Assembly: GCA_027307165.1 (NCBI GenBank)
Contig: DAHUXM010000018.1
Coordinates: 62,001-126,000 of the forward strand
Length of the DNA stretch: 64,000 nt
Direction: 5' to 3'
DNA from: Gemmatimonadota bacterium
GTDB lineage: Bacteria; Gemmatimonadota; Gemmatimonadetes; Gemmatimonadales; Gemmatimonadaceae
The number at the start of each line of letters is the position of its first letter. Positions within the stretch are counted from its first letter, which is position 1. A model generated the notes under the pieces. That model was not told where the DNA came from. It saw only the letters and a program-made list of their open reading frames with translations, and did not search any database. The translations under genes were made by a program, and so were the position numbers. Of the stretch, positions 43,238 to 52,194 are shown one piece after another.

Positions 43238-44454
43238 TGGGTGACTCCGTTTGCGGTGAGTACGCGGACCAGCGCCGATGCAACGTTTGCAGCCACGAGA
43301 TCCGTGACGTACTGTGCCTGTGCGTCGTGCTGAGCTCGCCTCGTTTCGAGAATGTCGCCGATCGCCATCTCTCCCGCGGTATATGCGCGTTCCGCCATCG
43401 ATACGTTCCGGGTAGCTGCATCCATGATCGTGCGATCGCGCCCGATGCGCGACTCCGCGACCGACTGTGTACGATATGCCCGAGCGAGCTCCGTGGCTGC
43501 GTTCAGCCGTGCGATCGCCAGTTCCGCCTTGGCCCGTGTAACATCGGCGTGCGCCGCTTCGATCGCGCCGCCGTTGCGGTTGAAGAACGGAATCGGAAGA
43601 GCGACGCCGACCGTTGGCAGCAATCCCTTCTCTGCACCGGTGGGATCCTTCGCATCCGCTCCGAATTGAATCGACGGCACGCCGAACACGCTGCGACGCT
43701 GGAAGATGAGAGTCTGCTGCGCGGACGTAACCGCGGCGCTTGCCGCAGCGACCGTAGGCGTTGCAGTCACGTCCGCGACCGCTGGCGCGATCCGGAGTGA
43801 CGGGGCCGCAAGCGAGTCGCGCAACGTAACGACGACCGTATCGCCACGAAGCCCCATTGCCGCCTGCAGCTCGAGTCTGGTATCTATTGCTTCGAGAGAG
43901 TCGGCATTTGCGGCGTTCGCCGCCTGCGCTGCCGATACTTCCGCGAGGTTCACGTCCAGATCGCTCGCATCACCGGCATCTCTACGCGTCTTCGTGTCGC
44001 TCAACAGCTTTGCCGCGTCAACCGCGGTCGCGTGCGACAGCGCAGCGCGAAGCGCCGCACCCTGCGCCGTCGTGTACATCGTATCGACGTTCAGCTCTAT
44101 TGCGGCGCGTGCGGCAAGAAAGCCGAACCGTGCGCTGTTGCGCGCCGCTTCAGCTGCCCGGACGCGTGCGCCGCGAATCCCGGGCAGGTCCAGCGGAACG
44201 TCGAACGAAAAGTGGTTCTGCGGCGCATCCTTCGAATAGGACATCGTGAGCGAAGGATTGGGATACTCGCGCGCCGATCTGAGCCGTGCAGCCGCCGCGA
44301 GCGTATCAGCGCTTACAGCGGTCACCAGCACCGACTTGCCGAGCGCGGTCTGAATCGCCTCTGAACGGCTGAGCGGCTGTTGGGCGTGAAGGATGGGAAC
44401 GGCGCTCAGGACCGTGAGCGCGCCCGCACACCAGAGGGTGCGGGCGTTCTGCAT
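43234..44454 (-). CDS. TolC-family outer-membrane efflux channel
   Basis: 406 residues from the ATG at 44454; a GTG at 44484 in the same frame would give a longer, less signal-like start. The signal peptide ends ILHA before Gln-Gln. Two long alpha-helical, Ala-rich repeats (about residues 40-210 and 230-400) with periodic hydrophobics are typical of the TolC/OprM tunnel. It forms the trimeric exit duct of the RND pump encoded downstream. The gene is first in the operon; a 12-G run (minus strand) lies about 70 bp upstream of the start. Confidence 0.88.
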   Translation of the reverse strand: MQNARTLWCAGALTVLSAVPILHAQQPLSRSEAIQTALGKSVLVTAVSADTLAAAARLRSAREYPNPSLTMSYSKDAPQNHFSFDVPLDLPGIRGARVRAAEAARNSARFGFLAARAAIELNVDTMYTTAQGAALRAALSHATAVDAAKLLSDTKTRRDAGDASDLDVNLAEVSAAQAANAANADSLEAIDTRLELQAAMGLRGDTVVVTLRDSLAAPSLRIAPAVADVTATPTVAAASAAVTSAQQTLIFQRRSVFGVPSIQFGADAKDPTGAEKGLLPTVGVALPIPFFNRNGGAIEAAHADVTRAKAELAIARLNAATELARAYRTQSVAESRIGRDRTIMDAATRNVSMAERAYTAGEMAIGDILETRRAQHDAQAQYVTDLVAANVASALVRVLTANGVTQ

Positions 44455-44524
44455 TGACCTGACGGCACATGCAATTGTCGTCACGCGGTCAAGCTAGTCG
44501 GTTTCACCTGTCATGGACATTACA

Positions 44525-44536
44525 CCCCCCCCCCCC
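44525..44536 (-). promoter_or_regulatory. Twelve-base C (minus strand: G) homopolymer upstream of the efflux operon
   Basis: Twelve consecutive C in the 96-bp gap between the phosphoesterase stop and the TolC-like start. On the minus strand the run is followed directly by TGTAATGT, which could serve as a -10 element, so the run would fall in the promoter spacer. Slippage could change promoter spacing and expression. A technical length error is also possible. Confidence 0.55.
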
Positions 44537-44550
44537 GCGCCACCCGGCGA

Positions 44551-47103
44551 CTATCGTGCCCGCCTCCACTCCAGTCCAGAGACGCGCGCGGTTCCGGGAT
44601 AGGGAGTCGTCTCCCCCTTTATCGCCTTCCAGAGGATGTGGTTGAAACTGTTTTCGTCGGCTCTGTCTTCCTCGGAGAGATCGAGCCGCGCGGACGCGGC
44701 CGCTCCGACCGTCGCTCTCGTATTCTTCTCGTTCAGATCGATGCCTGGTACAATTGCGACGTACGGCGTGAGATCGGGCTTCGATGTCCATATGTCACGC
44801 AGTGGCCGACCGTAGAAATCGAACTGCGACAGCGATCCAGTGTGGAGGATCTCGCTCATCGTCGCGATGACATCGGTGGTGTTGGTCCAGCGATGAATCA
44901 CGCCACCTCGATTGTATGCGGATATGACAAAGGCTGGCGCGCGATGGGAATCCACATGATCGGGACCATTCTGCGCGTCATCCTCGACGACGAAGACGAC
45001 GGTGTTCTTCCAGAACGGAGAACGCGACACCGCCTCGATCATGCGGCCCAGCGCAAGATCGTTGTCGGCCATGAAGGCGCGCGGAGTTCGGGAGCCGGCC
45101 CTGGTCGCGGCCGTATGATCGTCGGGCAACCGGACGATCTCCAGCTGTGGCATCTCACCACTCTTCACGTATCCCGCGAATTCTCTGAGCCAGACATCCA
45201 TGCGGGCCTGATCCATGAGATCCAGATCGAAACCGGGATAGTCCGGATTGGTGTGCGTGGCCAGAAACGGCTTGTCGCCCACGTACACAGAGCGACCATC
45301 GACCGTCCGACGCACGACGAACTCGCCGTAGTTGCGCAGCGTGATGTTGGCGCGCTGCGCCAGGTCCCAGAGGTATCCGTGCGCTGGCTCGCTCGCGTCA
45401 TCTGCATCAGGGTCCGTCCCCGAGGCATTGCGATTCGTCCCTTCGTAGTCATAGCTACGGCCGCGGCCCGAGTAATTGCTCGTGACTGTCTTTTCCAGGT
45501 AGTCCGTCGCGTACGCGGCAGTCGACCAGTTGTGGCCGTCGGCGCTCACCTCCGCGTTCGTGAAGAATCGATCAAGATCACCAAATCGCTCGGCCAGCGC
45601 GTGATGGTTGGGCGTCACCTTGCGCGGGAAGAATACGAGTGACGTGTCCCCATCGCCGATCGGCAGATCGCCCAGCACCTGATCGTAAGTGCGATTCTCC
45701 TTGATCACGTAGATCACGTGCTCGAAGGGCGGATACATCGTGGAGGTGCCGGTGTGCGAGCTCGCATCCCAACCCTGCGCGCGTGCAACCCGCGCCGAAA
45801 ACGGCGCCAGCCTTGCCGAATCGGCGCGAGCCAGCGTCAGAGTCATCAGTGAGCCGGACGTCTGCCCGAGCGTATATGCATGTGACCCCTTTGGCGCCGG
45901 ATGATGCGGATCCGGGCCGTCCGGATTGGGCGCCGTGCCATGACCCTTCCCGCTCAACACCATAAGCGTGTCCTGCGCGACATAGACCGCCGTGGGATAC
46001 CAGTCCACAGGAATGCGCCCAACCAGCCTATCGGCACCGTGCGCCGCCGCGACACCAGCCACCTCTGCGCTGAGGTCGAAAAGTGCAACCGCGTTGTCAT
46101 CCGCCTCAGCCACGAACAGTCTCGTCCCGTCGGTCGAAAGCGCAAGCGCATTCGGTGTGCTCCCCTCCGCGGGTCCTGTGGGCGGAGGATCGAGCAAATG
46201 CGCTATCACCTTGCGGTGCTTCGTATCGAGTACCGAGATGCGATCGGTACTCCCGGACGCAACGAACAGGCGCGAGCCGCCGGCATTCAACTGCAGCGCC
46301 GACGGATGGCGATCGACCACGATGCGTCCGGCGTCCTGGAGCGACGTCGAGCCATTGGGCTGAAACACGGACACCGTATTCCCGCCCCACGCCGACACGT
46401 ACACGGTGCCGTCAGCGGCGACGACAACGCCGTATGGATAGCGTTCGGTCGCGATCCGCTGCACAACGTGCCCGCTCGCGAGGTCGATTACAGCCAACGA
46501 GTCCGCCAGGTTTTCCGCGACATATAACAATCGTCCGTCACGTGACGGCGCGAGTCCGGCAGGATACCGCGTGCCGCCTCTCCGCGGCGACTTGACCGCG
46601 AGGACCAGGCTGTCAGTCAACGACGCGGTGCCATCGTGCCACGCGTAGCGATACACCACGTCCTGGTTCCCGCCCGATACGTACAGCGTCTTCCCGTCAG
46701 GTGAGAACGCAACGCCTATGAACGCCGCCGCTTGCGATACGGTCTGCACGACCCTGCCGGAAGCCCGATCGACAATCTGAAATCCCTGCTCTCGCCATCC
46801 GTTGAGCAGCACGACAACTCTGTCGCCACCCGGCGATAATGTCATTGCCAGGGGCATGGAGCCGAGTGATACCGACGCGGCTGCGGGATCGAGGCGAACC
46901 CCGGTGGGAAGAACTGTCTGTCCCTCCGGTACACCCGCGTTACCCAACGACGGCGGAGAGCTCGCGCTCGGTGAGCGACATGACGTGAGCGCCAACGCAA
47001 ACGCGCTGGCCCTGACCGCAGCCCCCAACACGATCCGTTTACGACCGCCGACTGCGTTGAACGCGAAGGTGTGGTGCAAGTTCTCGCCCGCGTGAGGGTT
47101 CAA
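44551..47103 (-). CDS. Beta-propeller (YncE-like) protein fused to an alkaline-phosphatase-superfamily phosphoesterase domain
   Basis: 850 residues from a TTG at 47103 that overlaps the stop of the CobA-HemD-like gene (TTGA). The N-terminal region GGRKRIVLGAAV...LTSC suggests a lipoprotein signal (Cys at about 42). Repeated AFSPDGKTLYVSG-like blades form a 7-bladed propeller (about residues 70-400). A phosphoesterase domain follows (about 440-800), with VIYVIKENRTYDQVLGDLP, FFTNAEVSADGHNWST, VEDDAQNGPDHVDSHRAP and other acidic/His motifs of the PLC/acid phosphatase type. It is periplasmic and hydrolyses phosphoesters; the substrate is unknown. Similar fusions are common in Acidobacteria-like genomes. 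Confidence 0.85.
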   Translation of the reverse strand: MNPHAGENLHHTFAFNAVGGRKRIVLGAAVRASAFALALTSCRSPSASSPPSLGNAGVPEGQTVLPTGVRLDPAAASVSLGSMPLAMTLSPGGDRVVVLLNGWREQGFQIVDRASGRVVQTVSQAAAFIGVAFSPDGKTLYVSGGNQDVVYRYAWHDGTASLTDSLVLAVKSPRRGGTRYPAGLAPSRDGRLLYVAENLADSLAVIDLASGHVVQRIATERYPYGVVVAADGTVYVSAWGGNTVSVFQPNGSTSLQDAGRIVVDRHPSALQLNAGGSRLFVASGSTDRISVLDTKHRKVIAHLLDPPPTGPAEGSTPNALALSTDGTRLFVAEADDNAVALFDLSAEVAGVAAAHGADRLVGRIPVDWYPTAVYVAQDTLMVLSGKGHGTAPNPDGPDPHHPAPKGSHAYTLGQTSGSLMTLTLARADSARLAPFSARVARAQGWDASSHTGTSTMYPPFEHVIYVIKENRTYDQVLGDLPIGDGDTSLVFFPRKVTPNHHALAERFGDLDRFFTNAEVSADGHNWSTAAYATDYLEKTVTSNYSGRGRSYDYEGTNRNASGTDPDADDASEPAHGYLWDLAQRANITLRNYGEFVVRRTVDGRSVYVGDKPFLATHTNPDYPGFDLDLMDQARMDVWLREFAGYVKSGEMPQLEIVRLPDDHTAATRAGSRTPRAFMADNDLALGRMIEAVSRSPFWKNTVVFVVEDDAQNGPDHVDSHRAPAFVISAYNRGGVIHRWTNTTDVIATMSEILHTGSLSQFDFYGRPLRDIWTSKPDLTPYVAIVPGIDLNEKNTRATVGAAASARLDLSEEDRADENSFNHILWKAIKGETTPYPGTARVSGLEWRRAR

Positions 47104-48632
47104 CTCAAGGTGTCTTGTCTGGCGGTACCGAATTTCGAGCGTATTACCTCGATCAGCAAGTCGGCATTCGGCTTGGCCGGCGTGATCGTGACGTCGATTC
47201 CAGCATCCCGCAGGACCTGAGCGGTTGCATCGTCGTATGCTGCCGCAGGAACCGAACTTATGACATGCTCCCCAGCGGCGCGAACATACTCCTCCGCAGC
47301 CGCTGGCGACATCGCGACCACGAGGCTCGAATGACGCTCCCCGAGCACCCTGCGCAACCGCGCATACGTCTTCTCGTTTGGCACTTCGCGATACACCGCG
47401 AGCGATGTGACCGTGGCGCCGGCTTGCTCGAGGTCCCGCGCGAATGACTCGGCTGTAGCATCATCCGCGACATACAGCATCGACGCGCCCGGAATATCGG
47501 ATCGTTCCGACAGTGCGTCGGTCAGCGCGACGGGATCGAAGCGATCCTGGACAACATCGACAGTGATGCCGCGATCCAGCAACGCAGCAGCAGTGGCAGG
47601 CTCGATACACGCTACCTTCGCGTTCGACAGAGACCGCGTGTCCTTGCCGCCGAGGATAAGATGCTCCCAGAATATGTTCACAGCGTCCGGACTGGCGAAC
47701 ACGAGCCATTCGTAATCGGCGATTCGATCGATCTCCTCACGCAGCTGAGTCAGGTCGAGCCGTGTGATGCGCGGCAGAGGAATCTCGATTACTGCAGCAC
47801 CGAGCTCGTTGAGCCGATCCGCAACTGCGCGTGAACCGTAACGTGATCTCGCGAAGGCGATCCTCACGCCGAACAGCGGCCGATTGTCGAACCACGCGAG
47901 CTCGTCACGCAACAGCACCGTCCATCCGATCACGACGGTCACGGAGCGCAGCAATCCAGCGCGCGCTATCTCATCCGAGATCGTGCCCAGCGTCGCGATG
48001 ATGACGCGCTGTGAAGCGCGGCCAGCGTGAACTATTGCGGCGGCCGGAATCTCGCCAGGAACGCCAGCTACTGCGAAACCAGTGATTATCGCCGGAAGAA
48101 CCGCGGTTGCATCACTCACGACTAGCGTCGCCCCGATCTTCGCGATCGCGGCCCAATCGGTATCGGCACCGCCGCGTGCGGCGGTTCGACCGCTCGCGTA
48201 GATTGTCGCCGACGTCATCGTCGGCGACAACAGTGGGATTCCAGAATACGTTGCAACGGCGTTTCCGACCGGCACGCCAGGAATGATCTCGAATTCGACG
48301 CTCGCGTCGTGAAGCGCCGTGACTAGCTCGCTGCCGCTGCCGAGCGCGAGCGGGTCGCCGTGCACGAGATACACAACACGCATCTCCTGACGCGCGAGGG
48401 TGACGAGCAGTTGTGCTACGTCGGCGGACGACGGGCGGCCGCCCTTCGCGCGCGATCCCACGTAATAGCGCTCTGGACCGCCAGCGACGCCACCGGGAAT
48501 GAGCTTGCGCTGCGCGCGACGGTCATACACTACGGCGTCCGCCGTGGCGAGCAATTCCCTGCCTCGTACGGTGAGCAAACCCGGGAGATCGGGGCCTGCT
48601 CCAACAACGAACACTATTCCTTGCGCCGCCAC
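47100..48632 (-). CDS. Fused uroporphyrinogen-III methyltransferase-like / uroporphyrinogen-III synthase (CobA-HemD)
   Basis: 510 residues from a GTG at 48632, with AGGAGG 7 nt upstream. The N-terminal half (about 1-235) is of the tetrapyrrole methylase fold (VFVVGAGPDLPGLLTVRG). The C-terminal half (about 245-500) is a HemD uroporphyrinogen-III synthase domain (RIAFARSRYGSRAVADRLNELGAAVIEIPLPRI). The methylase half is divergent: GAGPGDPG is altered to GAGPDLPG, and the usual GGDPFVFGRGGEE region reads HGDPLALGSGSEL. HemD activity for heme synthesis is likely; siroheme methylation is doubtful. It lies downstream of ccmABCD and overlaps ccmD by 19 bp. Confidence 0.85.
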   Translation of the reverse strand: MAAQGIVFVVGAGPDLPGLLTVRGRELLATADAVVYDRRAQRKLIPGGVAGGPERYYVGSRAKGGRPSSADVAQLLVTLARQEMRVVYLVHGDPLALGSGSELVTALHDASVEFEIIPGVPVGNAVATYSGIPLLSPTMTSATIYASGRTAARGGADTDWAAIAKIGATLVVSDATAVLPAIITGFAVAGVPGEIPAAAIVHAGRASQRVIIATLGTISDEIARAGLLRSVTVVIGWTVLLRDELAWFDNRPLFGVRIAFARSRYGSRAVADRLNELGAAVIEIPLPRITRLDLTQLREEIDRIADYEWLVFASPDAVNIFWEHLILGGKDTRSLSNAKVACIEPATAAALLDRGITVDVVQDRFDPVALTDALSERSDIPGASMLYVADDATAESFARDLEQAGATVTSLAVYREVPNEKTYARLRRVLGERHSSLVVAMSPAAAEEYVRAAGEHVISSVPAAAYDDATAQVLRDAGIDVTITPAKPNADLLIEVIRSKFGTARQDTLS

Positions 48633-48730
48633 TTACGCCTCCTCAACTGCAAACTCACCGCATAGCACGTGTACACGATACCGGCCACGCTGTACGCAAG
48701 ATGATACCAGAACGCATCCTGTGGCGGCAT
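48614..48730 (-). CDS. ccmD: CcmD-like 38-residue heme exporter subunit
   Basis: Read from the sequence directly. It starts at the ATG at 48730, sharing one base with the ccmC stop, and ends at the TAG at 48614-48616. The 38 residues form a single helix (about 8-27: WYHLAYSVAGIVYTCYAVS) followed by a strongly basic tail (LRRRKWRRKE). This size, topology, basic tail and position directly after ccmC are those of CcmD, which helps release holo-CcmE from CcmABC. The 3' end overlaps the next gene by 19 bp. Confidence 0.8.
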   Translation of the reverse strand: MPPQDAFWYHLAYSVAGIVYTCYAVSLQLRRRKWRRKE

Positions 48731-49392
48731 CAGGACCGTCCCTCCAGTGCTGCGTCACGCTCGGTTGCGAGCAGGTACCGTTCATGCAGCAGCCACGCAT
48801 ACAGCAGCGTCAATGCGCAGAACGCCGACACGAGCGTGATCACCATGTCCGACGGCATCGATGGCGCGCTCGGCTTGAGCAGCACCGGCATGGGGTGCAT
48901 CGTTCGGAAGAAGTACACGCTCAGATGTATGAACGGAACAAGCAGTGCGCCGAGAATCCCCAGCACAGCCGAAAATCGCGCGCGCATCTCGAAGTCATCG
49001 ATCGCCCCGCGTAGAATTATGTAGCCTGCGTAGATGAACCAGAGAAACAGCGTCAGCGTCAGGCGCGCATCCCACGTCCAGTACGCGCCCCATATCGGCT
49101 TCGCCCAGAGCGGACCGGTGATGAGCACCACGGACGTAAAGACGAATCCCACCTCGGCAGAGCTCGACGCGACGCGATCGAGCTTTGGATCCTTGAGCCA
49201 GAGGTACAGCACGCTCGTGATGAACACGAGCCCGAATGCCAGATACAGTCCAACCCACGCAGACGGCGCGTGAACGTAGAGGATTTTCTGCGCCGGACCC
49301 TGCAACGCGTCGAATGGCGTGAAGTAGATCGCACGGATGTACACGCCGATCACCGCGATGACCGCCACAACTCCAAGTTTTGAGAACTTCAT
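48730..49392 (-). CDS. ccmC: Cytochrome c biogenesis protein CcmC (heme handling / export)
   Basis: 220 residues from the ATG at 49392, six helices. The tryptophan-rich heme-binding motif WGAYWTWDARLT (about residues 106-117) is intact, and the two axial histidines are seen in LYVHAPSAW and PFIHLSVYFF. It presents heme to CcmE in the periplasm. It starts on a 4-bp overlap with ccmB. Confidence 0.95.
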   Translation of the reverse strand: MKFSKLGVVAVIAVIGVYIRAIYFTPFDALQGPAQKILYVHAPSAWVGLYLAFGLVFITSVLYLWLKDPKLDRVASSSAEVGFVFTSVVLITGPLWAKPIWGAYWTWDARLTLTLFLWFIYAGYIILRGAIDDFEMRARFSAVLGILGALLVPFIHLSVYFFRTMHPMPVLLKPSAPSMPSDMVITLVSAFCALTLLYAWLLHERYLLATERDAALEGRS

Positions 49393-50108
49393 TGTTCCAG
49401 CGTATATGGATATAGCAGTGTACAGACAACCAGGAACACGACGTCGAATGCAGCCAGGATCGACAGGTAACCCGACACTTCCGACACCGCGCGCCCGTTC
49501 ATGAGCCGCGCGGTGGCCTGCGCGGCGGGAAGAATCACAGGAACGAAAAACGGAAGCGCCAGCAGTGGCAGGAGCAGCTCGGCGAGCCTGGTACTGACCG
49601 CCATGGAGGAAAACAGCGTCCCCACCGCGACCAGCCCCACGGATGCCAACAGCACCACTCCGATCAACGGCCACATGTAGCCGCCTATCGGCACATTATA
49701 TAGTAGCGCAACCGCAGGCAGCGAAATGGCCTGCACCACAATGACAAACGCGAGATTCGCGATCAGCTTGCCCAGGTAGATCGCTTCGCGATCCACCGGT
49801 GCTGCCAACAAGGCGTCCATCGCCCGGGTCGGCTGCTCCACCCCGAATGAACGGTGCAGCCCCAGCAGCCCGGAAAAGGTGAAGATGACCCAGAGCACGC
49901 CCGGCGCAAGGTCGATCGACGCGACCGCCGTAGGATCCCAGGCGAAAAAGAATATCGTGATCGCGAGGACCGCGAATGCCAGCGCGGAGAGAATCACGCT
50001 GCGTGATCGCAGCTCGATGAGAGTGTCCTTGCGCGCGATGGCCAGGGTCGATCCAACAAACCCCGGTGCGCGACGATGGACCGGCGCCACGCGCGTGCTA
50101 GGCGGCAT
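49389..50108 (-). CDS. ccmB: Heme exporter membrane subunit CcmB
   Basis: 239 residues from the ATG at 50108, six helices. Family features are IARKDTLIELRSRSVI at the start and GVEQPTRAMDALLAAPVDREAIYLGK. It forms the CcmAB transporter that powers release of holo-CcmE. The start overlaps the ccmA stop by 11 bp and the stop overlaps ccmC by 4 bp. Confidence 0.93.
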   Translation of the reverse strand: MPPSTRVAPVHRRAPGFVGSTLAIARKDTLIELRSRSVILSALAFAVLAITIFFFAWDPTAVASIDLAPGVLWVIFTFSGLLGLHRSFGVEQPTRAMDALLAAPVDREAIYLGKLIANLAFVIVVQAISLPAVALLYNVPIGGYMWPLIGVVLLASVGLVAVGTLFSSMAVSTRLAELLLPLLALPFFVPVILPAAQATARLMNGRAVSEVSGYLSILAAFDVVFLVVCTLLYPYTLEQ

Positions 50109-50823
50109 CGACCGAGAGCTCGCGGTAGAGCGCAGTGTATTCCTCGCGTGCAGGAATCGGCGCACGATCGAGGCGCACGAATCTTCCTTCGCGCATTATC
50201 GCTGCGGCCGTGCAGAGTGCCAGCGCTTCGTCGAGATTGTGGGTGACGATGATTATCGTCGCGCCGGAATCGCGTAACGCGGCCAACATGCCGGTGAGCG
50301 CCGAGGCGCCAGCGGCATCGAGGCCCGTGAACGGCTCGTCCGCCAGGAGAACCGACGGACTGTGCACTATCGCGCGAGCGACCGACACTCGCTGCTGCAT
50401 GCCACGACTCAATGATCGTACGCGGACATCCGCGAACGACGCGGCGCCGAGTCGCGTCAGCACTTCGTCGGCTGCCGCTCGCACGTCCTGCACGCCGTAC
50501 ATGCGCGCTGAAAATTCCACGTTCTCGCGCGCTGTCAGAGCATCGTACAGCATGGTCTGGTGCGATACCAGACCAACGCGGGCGCGCACGTCAGCACTTC
50601 CGGGTAGTGGAATTCCCTCGATCGCAGCGCTCCCTGAAGTGGGACGCAACAGACCACCAAGCATCCGTAGAAGCGTTGTCTTTCCAGCGCCGTTCGGGCC
50701 GAACAGCGCAAGACAATCACCCGCCACGAGCGTGAGCGACACACCGTTCACGGCGCGACGTGTGCCGAAGTTGCGGACGAGGTCCGTCGCCTGGATAGAC
50801 AGCTCAGTCATCGCGCGCAACAT
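50098..50823 (-). CDS. ccmA: Cytochrome c biogenesis ATP-binding protein CcmA
   Basis: 241 residues. ABC ATPase with Walker A FGPNGAGKTTLLRMLGG, signature LSRGMQQRVSVARAI, Walker B VLLADEPFTGLD and H-loop IVTHNLDEA. First gene of the ccmABCD operon; ccmEFGH are not in the window. ATG at 50811 is an alternative start. Confidence 0.92.
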   Translation of the reverse strand: MLRAMTELSIQATDLVRNFGTRRAVNGVSLTLVAGDCLALFGPNGAGKTTLLRMLGGLLRPTSGSAAIEGIPLPGSADVRARVGLVSHQTMLYDALTARENVEFSARMYGVQDVRAAADEVLTRLGAASFADVRVRSLSRGMQQRVSVARAIVHSPSVLLADEPFTGLDAAGASALTGMLAALRDSGATIIIVTHNLDEALALCTAAAIMREGRFVRLDRAPIPAREEYTALYRELSVDAA

Positions 50824-50853
50824 TGGCAGCGCACGAGCGCGCTGCGGCGCAGG

Positions 50854-50887
50854 CCCGCACGGGATTGGTACCCCGATCCCATGCGGG
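50854..50887. terminator. Hairpin between the small membrane protein gene and ccmA
   Basis: Arms CCCGCA-C-GGGAT and ATCCC-A-TGCGGG (11 pairs with one C-A mismatch) and a 10-nt loop, in the 75-bp gap. It could end transcription from the cyclophilin side or structure the ccm leader. No T-tract. Confidence 0.5.
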
Positions 50888-50898
50888 TAATGTGATGG

Positions 50899-51051
50899 CT
50901 ACTTGGTCGCCGCGGCTGCGGGCTTCTCGCTCGCGTAGTGATTGTTCGTGATAATCACGATGCCGAAGAGAATAGCGAACACAAAGCATCCGCCGACGAT
51001 CAGCCCGGTGAGCGCCGCGGGGAAGTCCGTACCATGCTGCTTCGTTTCCAT
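50899..51051 (-). CDS. Small single-helix membrane protein, unknown function
   Basis: 50 residues from the ATG at 51051. A polar N-terminus (METKQHGTDFP) leads to one long hydrophobic helix (about 12-35, ALTGLIVGGCFVFAILFG), then a short Lys/Ala-rich tail. It begins 5 bp after the cyclophilin stop on the same strand. It resembles small oxidase- or Ccm-associated proteins only in general features; no family is recognised. Confidence 0.65.
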   Translation of the reverse strand: METKQHGTDFPAALTGLIVGGCFVFAILFGIVIITNNHYASEKPAAAATK

Positions 51052-51056
51052 CGTAT

Positions 51057-51536
51057 CTACTCCGTGGCTGTGGCTGTGTCGGTAACGCGCACCTTGTTCA
51101 TCACATCGTTCTGGCGGATCTGGCGCACAACATCGTCGCCCTTGACCACCTTGCCGAACACTGTGTGCACGCCGTTCAGGTGCTTGGTGTTCTTCTCGTC
51201 CAGGACGATGAAGAACTGACTGCCGCCGGTATCCTTCCCCGCATGCGCCATGGACAGCGCGCCAAACTCGTGCGTGCGCGGATTGCCCTTGGTCTCGCAC
51301 TTGATGGTGTAGCCGGGACCGCCGGTTCCGATGCGCGGGCTGCCCGCCGGAAGATCGCGCGACAGCGGGTCTCCACCCTGCACCACGAACTCCGGAATCA
51401 CGCGGTGAAACTTCACCCCGTCGTAAAAGCCTTCATTCGCGAGCTTCTCGAAGTTCTCGACCGTCTTGGGGGCGTCACCGGAATACAACTCGGCGACCAT
51501 CGTTCCCTTGTTTGTCTCAAATGTTGCTTGCTTCAC
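51057..51536 (-). CDS. Peptidyl-prolyl cis-trans isomerase, cyclophilin type
   Basis: 159 residues, cytoplasmic (no signal). Cyclophilin core motifs are [15 protein letters not shown] (catalytic Arg), [16 protein letters not shown] (Gln-Phe-Phe of the active site) and [19 protein letters not shown]. It catalyses proline isomerisation in protein folding. It overlaps the nth stop by 4 bp. Confidence 0.95.
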   Translation of the reverse strand: MKQATFETNKGTMVAELYSGDAPKTVENFEKLANEGFYDGVKFHRVIPEFVVQGGDPLSRDLPAGSPRIGTGGPGYTIKCETKGNPRTHEFGALSMAHAGKDTGGSQFFIVLDEKNTKHLNGVHTVFGKVVKGDDVVRQIRQNDVMNKVRVTDTATATE

Positions 51537-52174
51537 ACTTCACTCGATGGACATAGGTCATTCAGCACGCACTCTGCGCACCTCGGGCGTCGGGCCAGAC
51601 AGACGCGGCGTCCGTGAAATATCAGCAGATGAGACAGCAGAGTCCAATTTTTTTGCGGGAATAGCTTCATCAGCACCCGCTCGACCTTCACCGGATCAGA
51701 GAGACGAGTGAGGCCAAGCCGTCGGCTGACCCGCCCCACGTGCGTGTCGACAACGACACCCGCCGGCTTATCGAACGCGGTGCCAAGGATCACGTTCGCA
51801 GTCTTCCGACCCACCCCCGGAAGCGTGACGAGGTCGTCCATCCGGTCAGGAACGACGCCCCCGAACCGATCGAGCAGCCCGCCAGCCATTCCGAGCAGGC
51901 TCCTGGTCTTGTTGCGGAAAAATCCGGTCGGCTTGATCATCTCCTCGACATCGCGCGGGTCGGCCATCGCCAGCGCTTCGGCGTCCGGATACCGCTCGAA
52001 TAGCGCGGGCGTCACCAGATTCACGCGTTTATCGGTGCACTGGGCGCTCAGGATCGTCGCCACCAGGAGCTGGTACGCATTGGTATGGTCCAGCTCGCAA
52101 TGCGCGTCGGGGTATGCTCGCGCGAGCCGCTTGAAGATGATCGGCGCGCGCACGGAAGCGGGTTGTAGCGGCAT
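51533..52174 (-). CDS. nth: Endonuclease III (DNA glycosylase/AP lyase)
   Basis: 213 residues from the ATG at 52174, starting [11 protein letters not shown]. It removes oxidised pyrimidines in base-excision repair. The helix-hairpin-helix [12 protein letters not shown] carries the catalytic Lys, [15 protein letters not shown] the catalytic Asp. The 4Fe-4S cysteines follow the C-x6-C-x2-C-x5-C spacing ([17 protein letters not shown]). An in-frame ATG at 52252 would add 26 residues encoded by the palindromic repeat and is rejected as the start. Confidence 0.95.
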   Translation of the reverse strand: MPLQPASVRAPIIFKRLARAYPDAHCELDHTNAYQLLVATILSAQCTDKRVNLVTPALFERYPDAEALAMADPRDVEEMIKPTGFFRNKTRSLLGMAGGLLDRFGGVVPDRMDDLVTLPGVGRKTANVILGTAFDKPAGVVVDTHVGRVSRRLGLTRLSDPVKVERVLMKLFPQKNWTLLSHLLIFHGRRVCLARRPRCAECVLNDLCPSSEV

Positions 52175-52194
52175 AATTGCGGCGAAAGCGGCGT

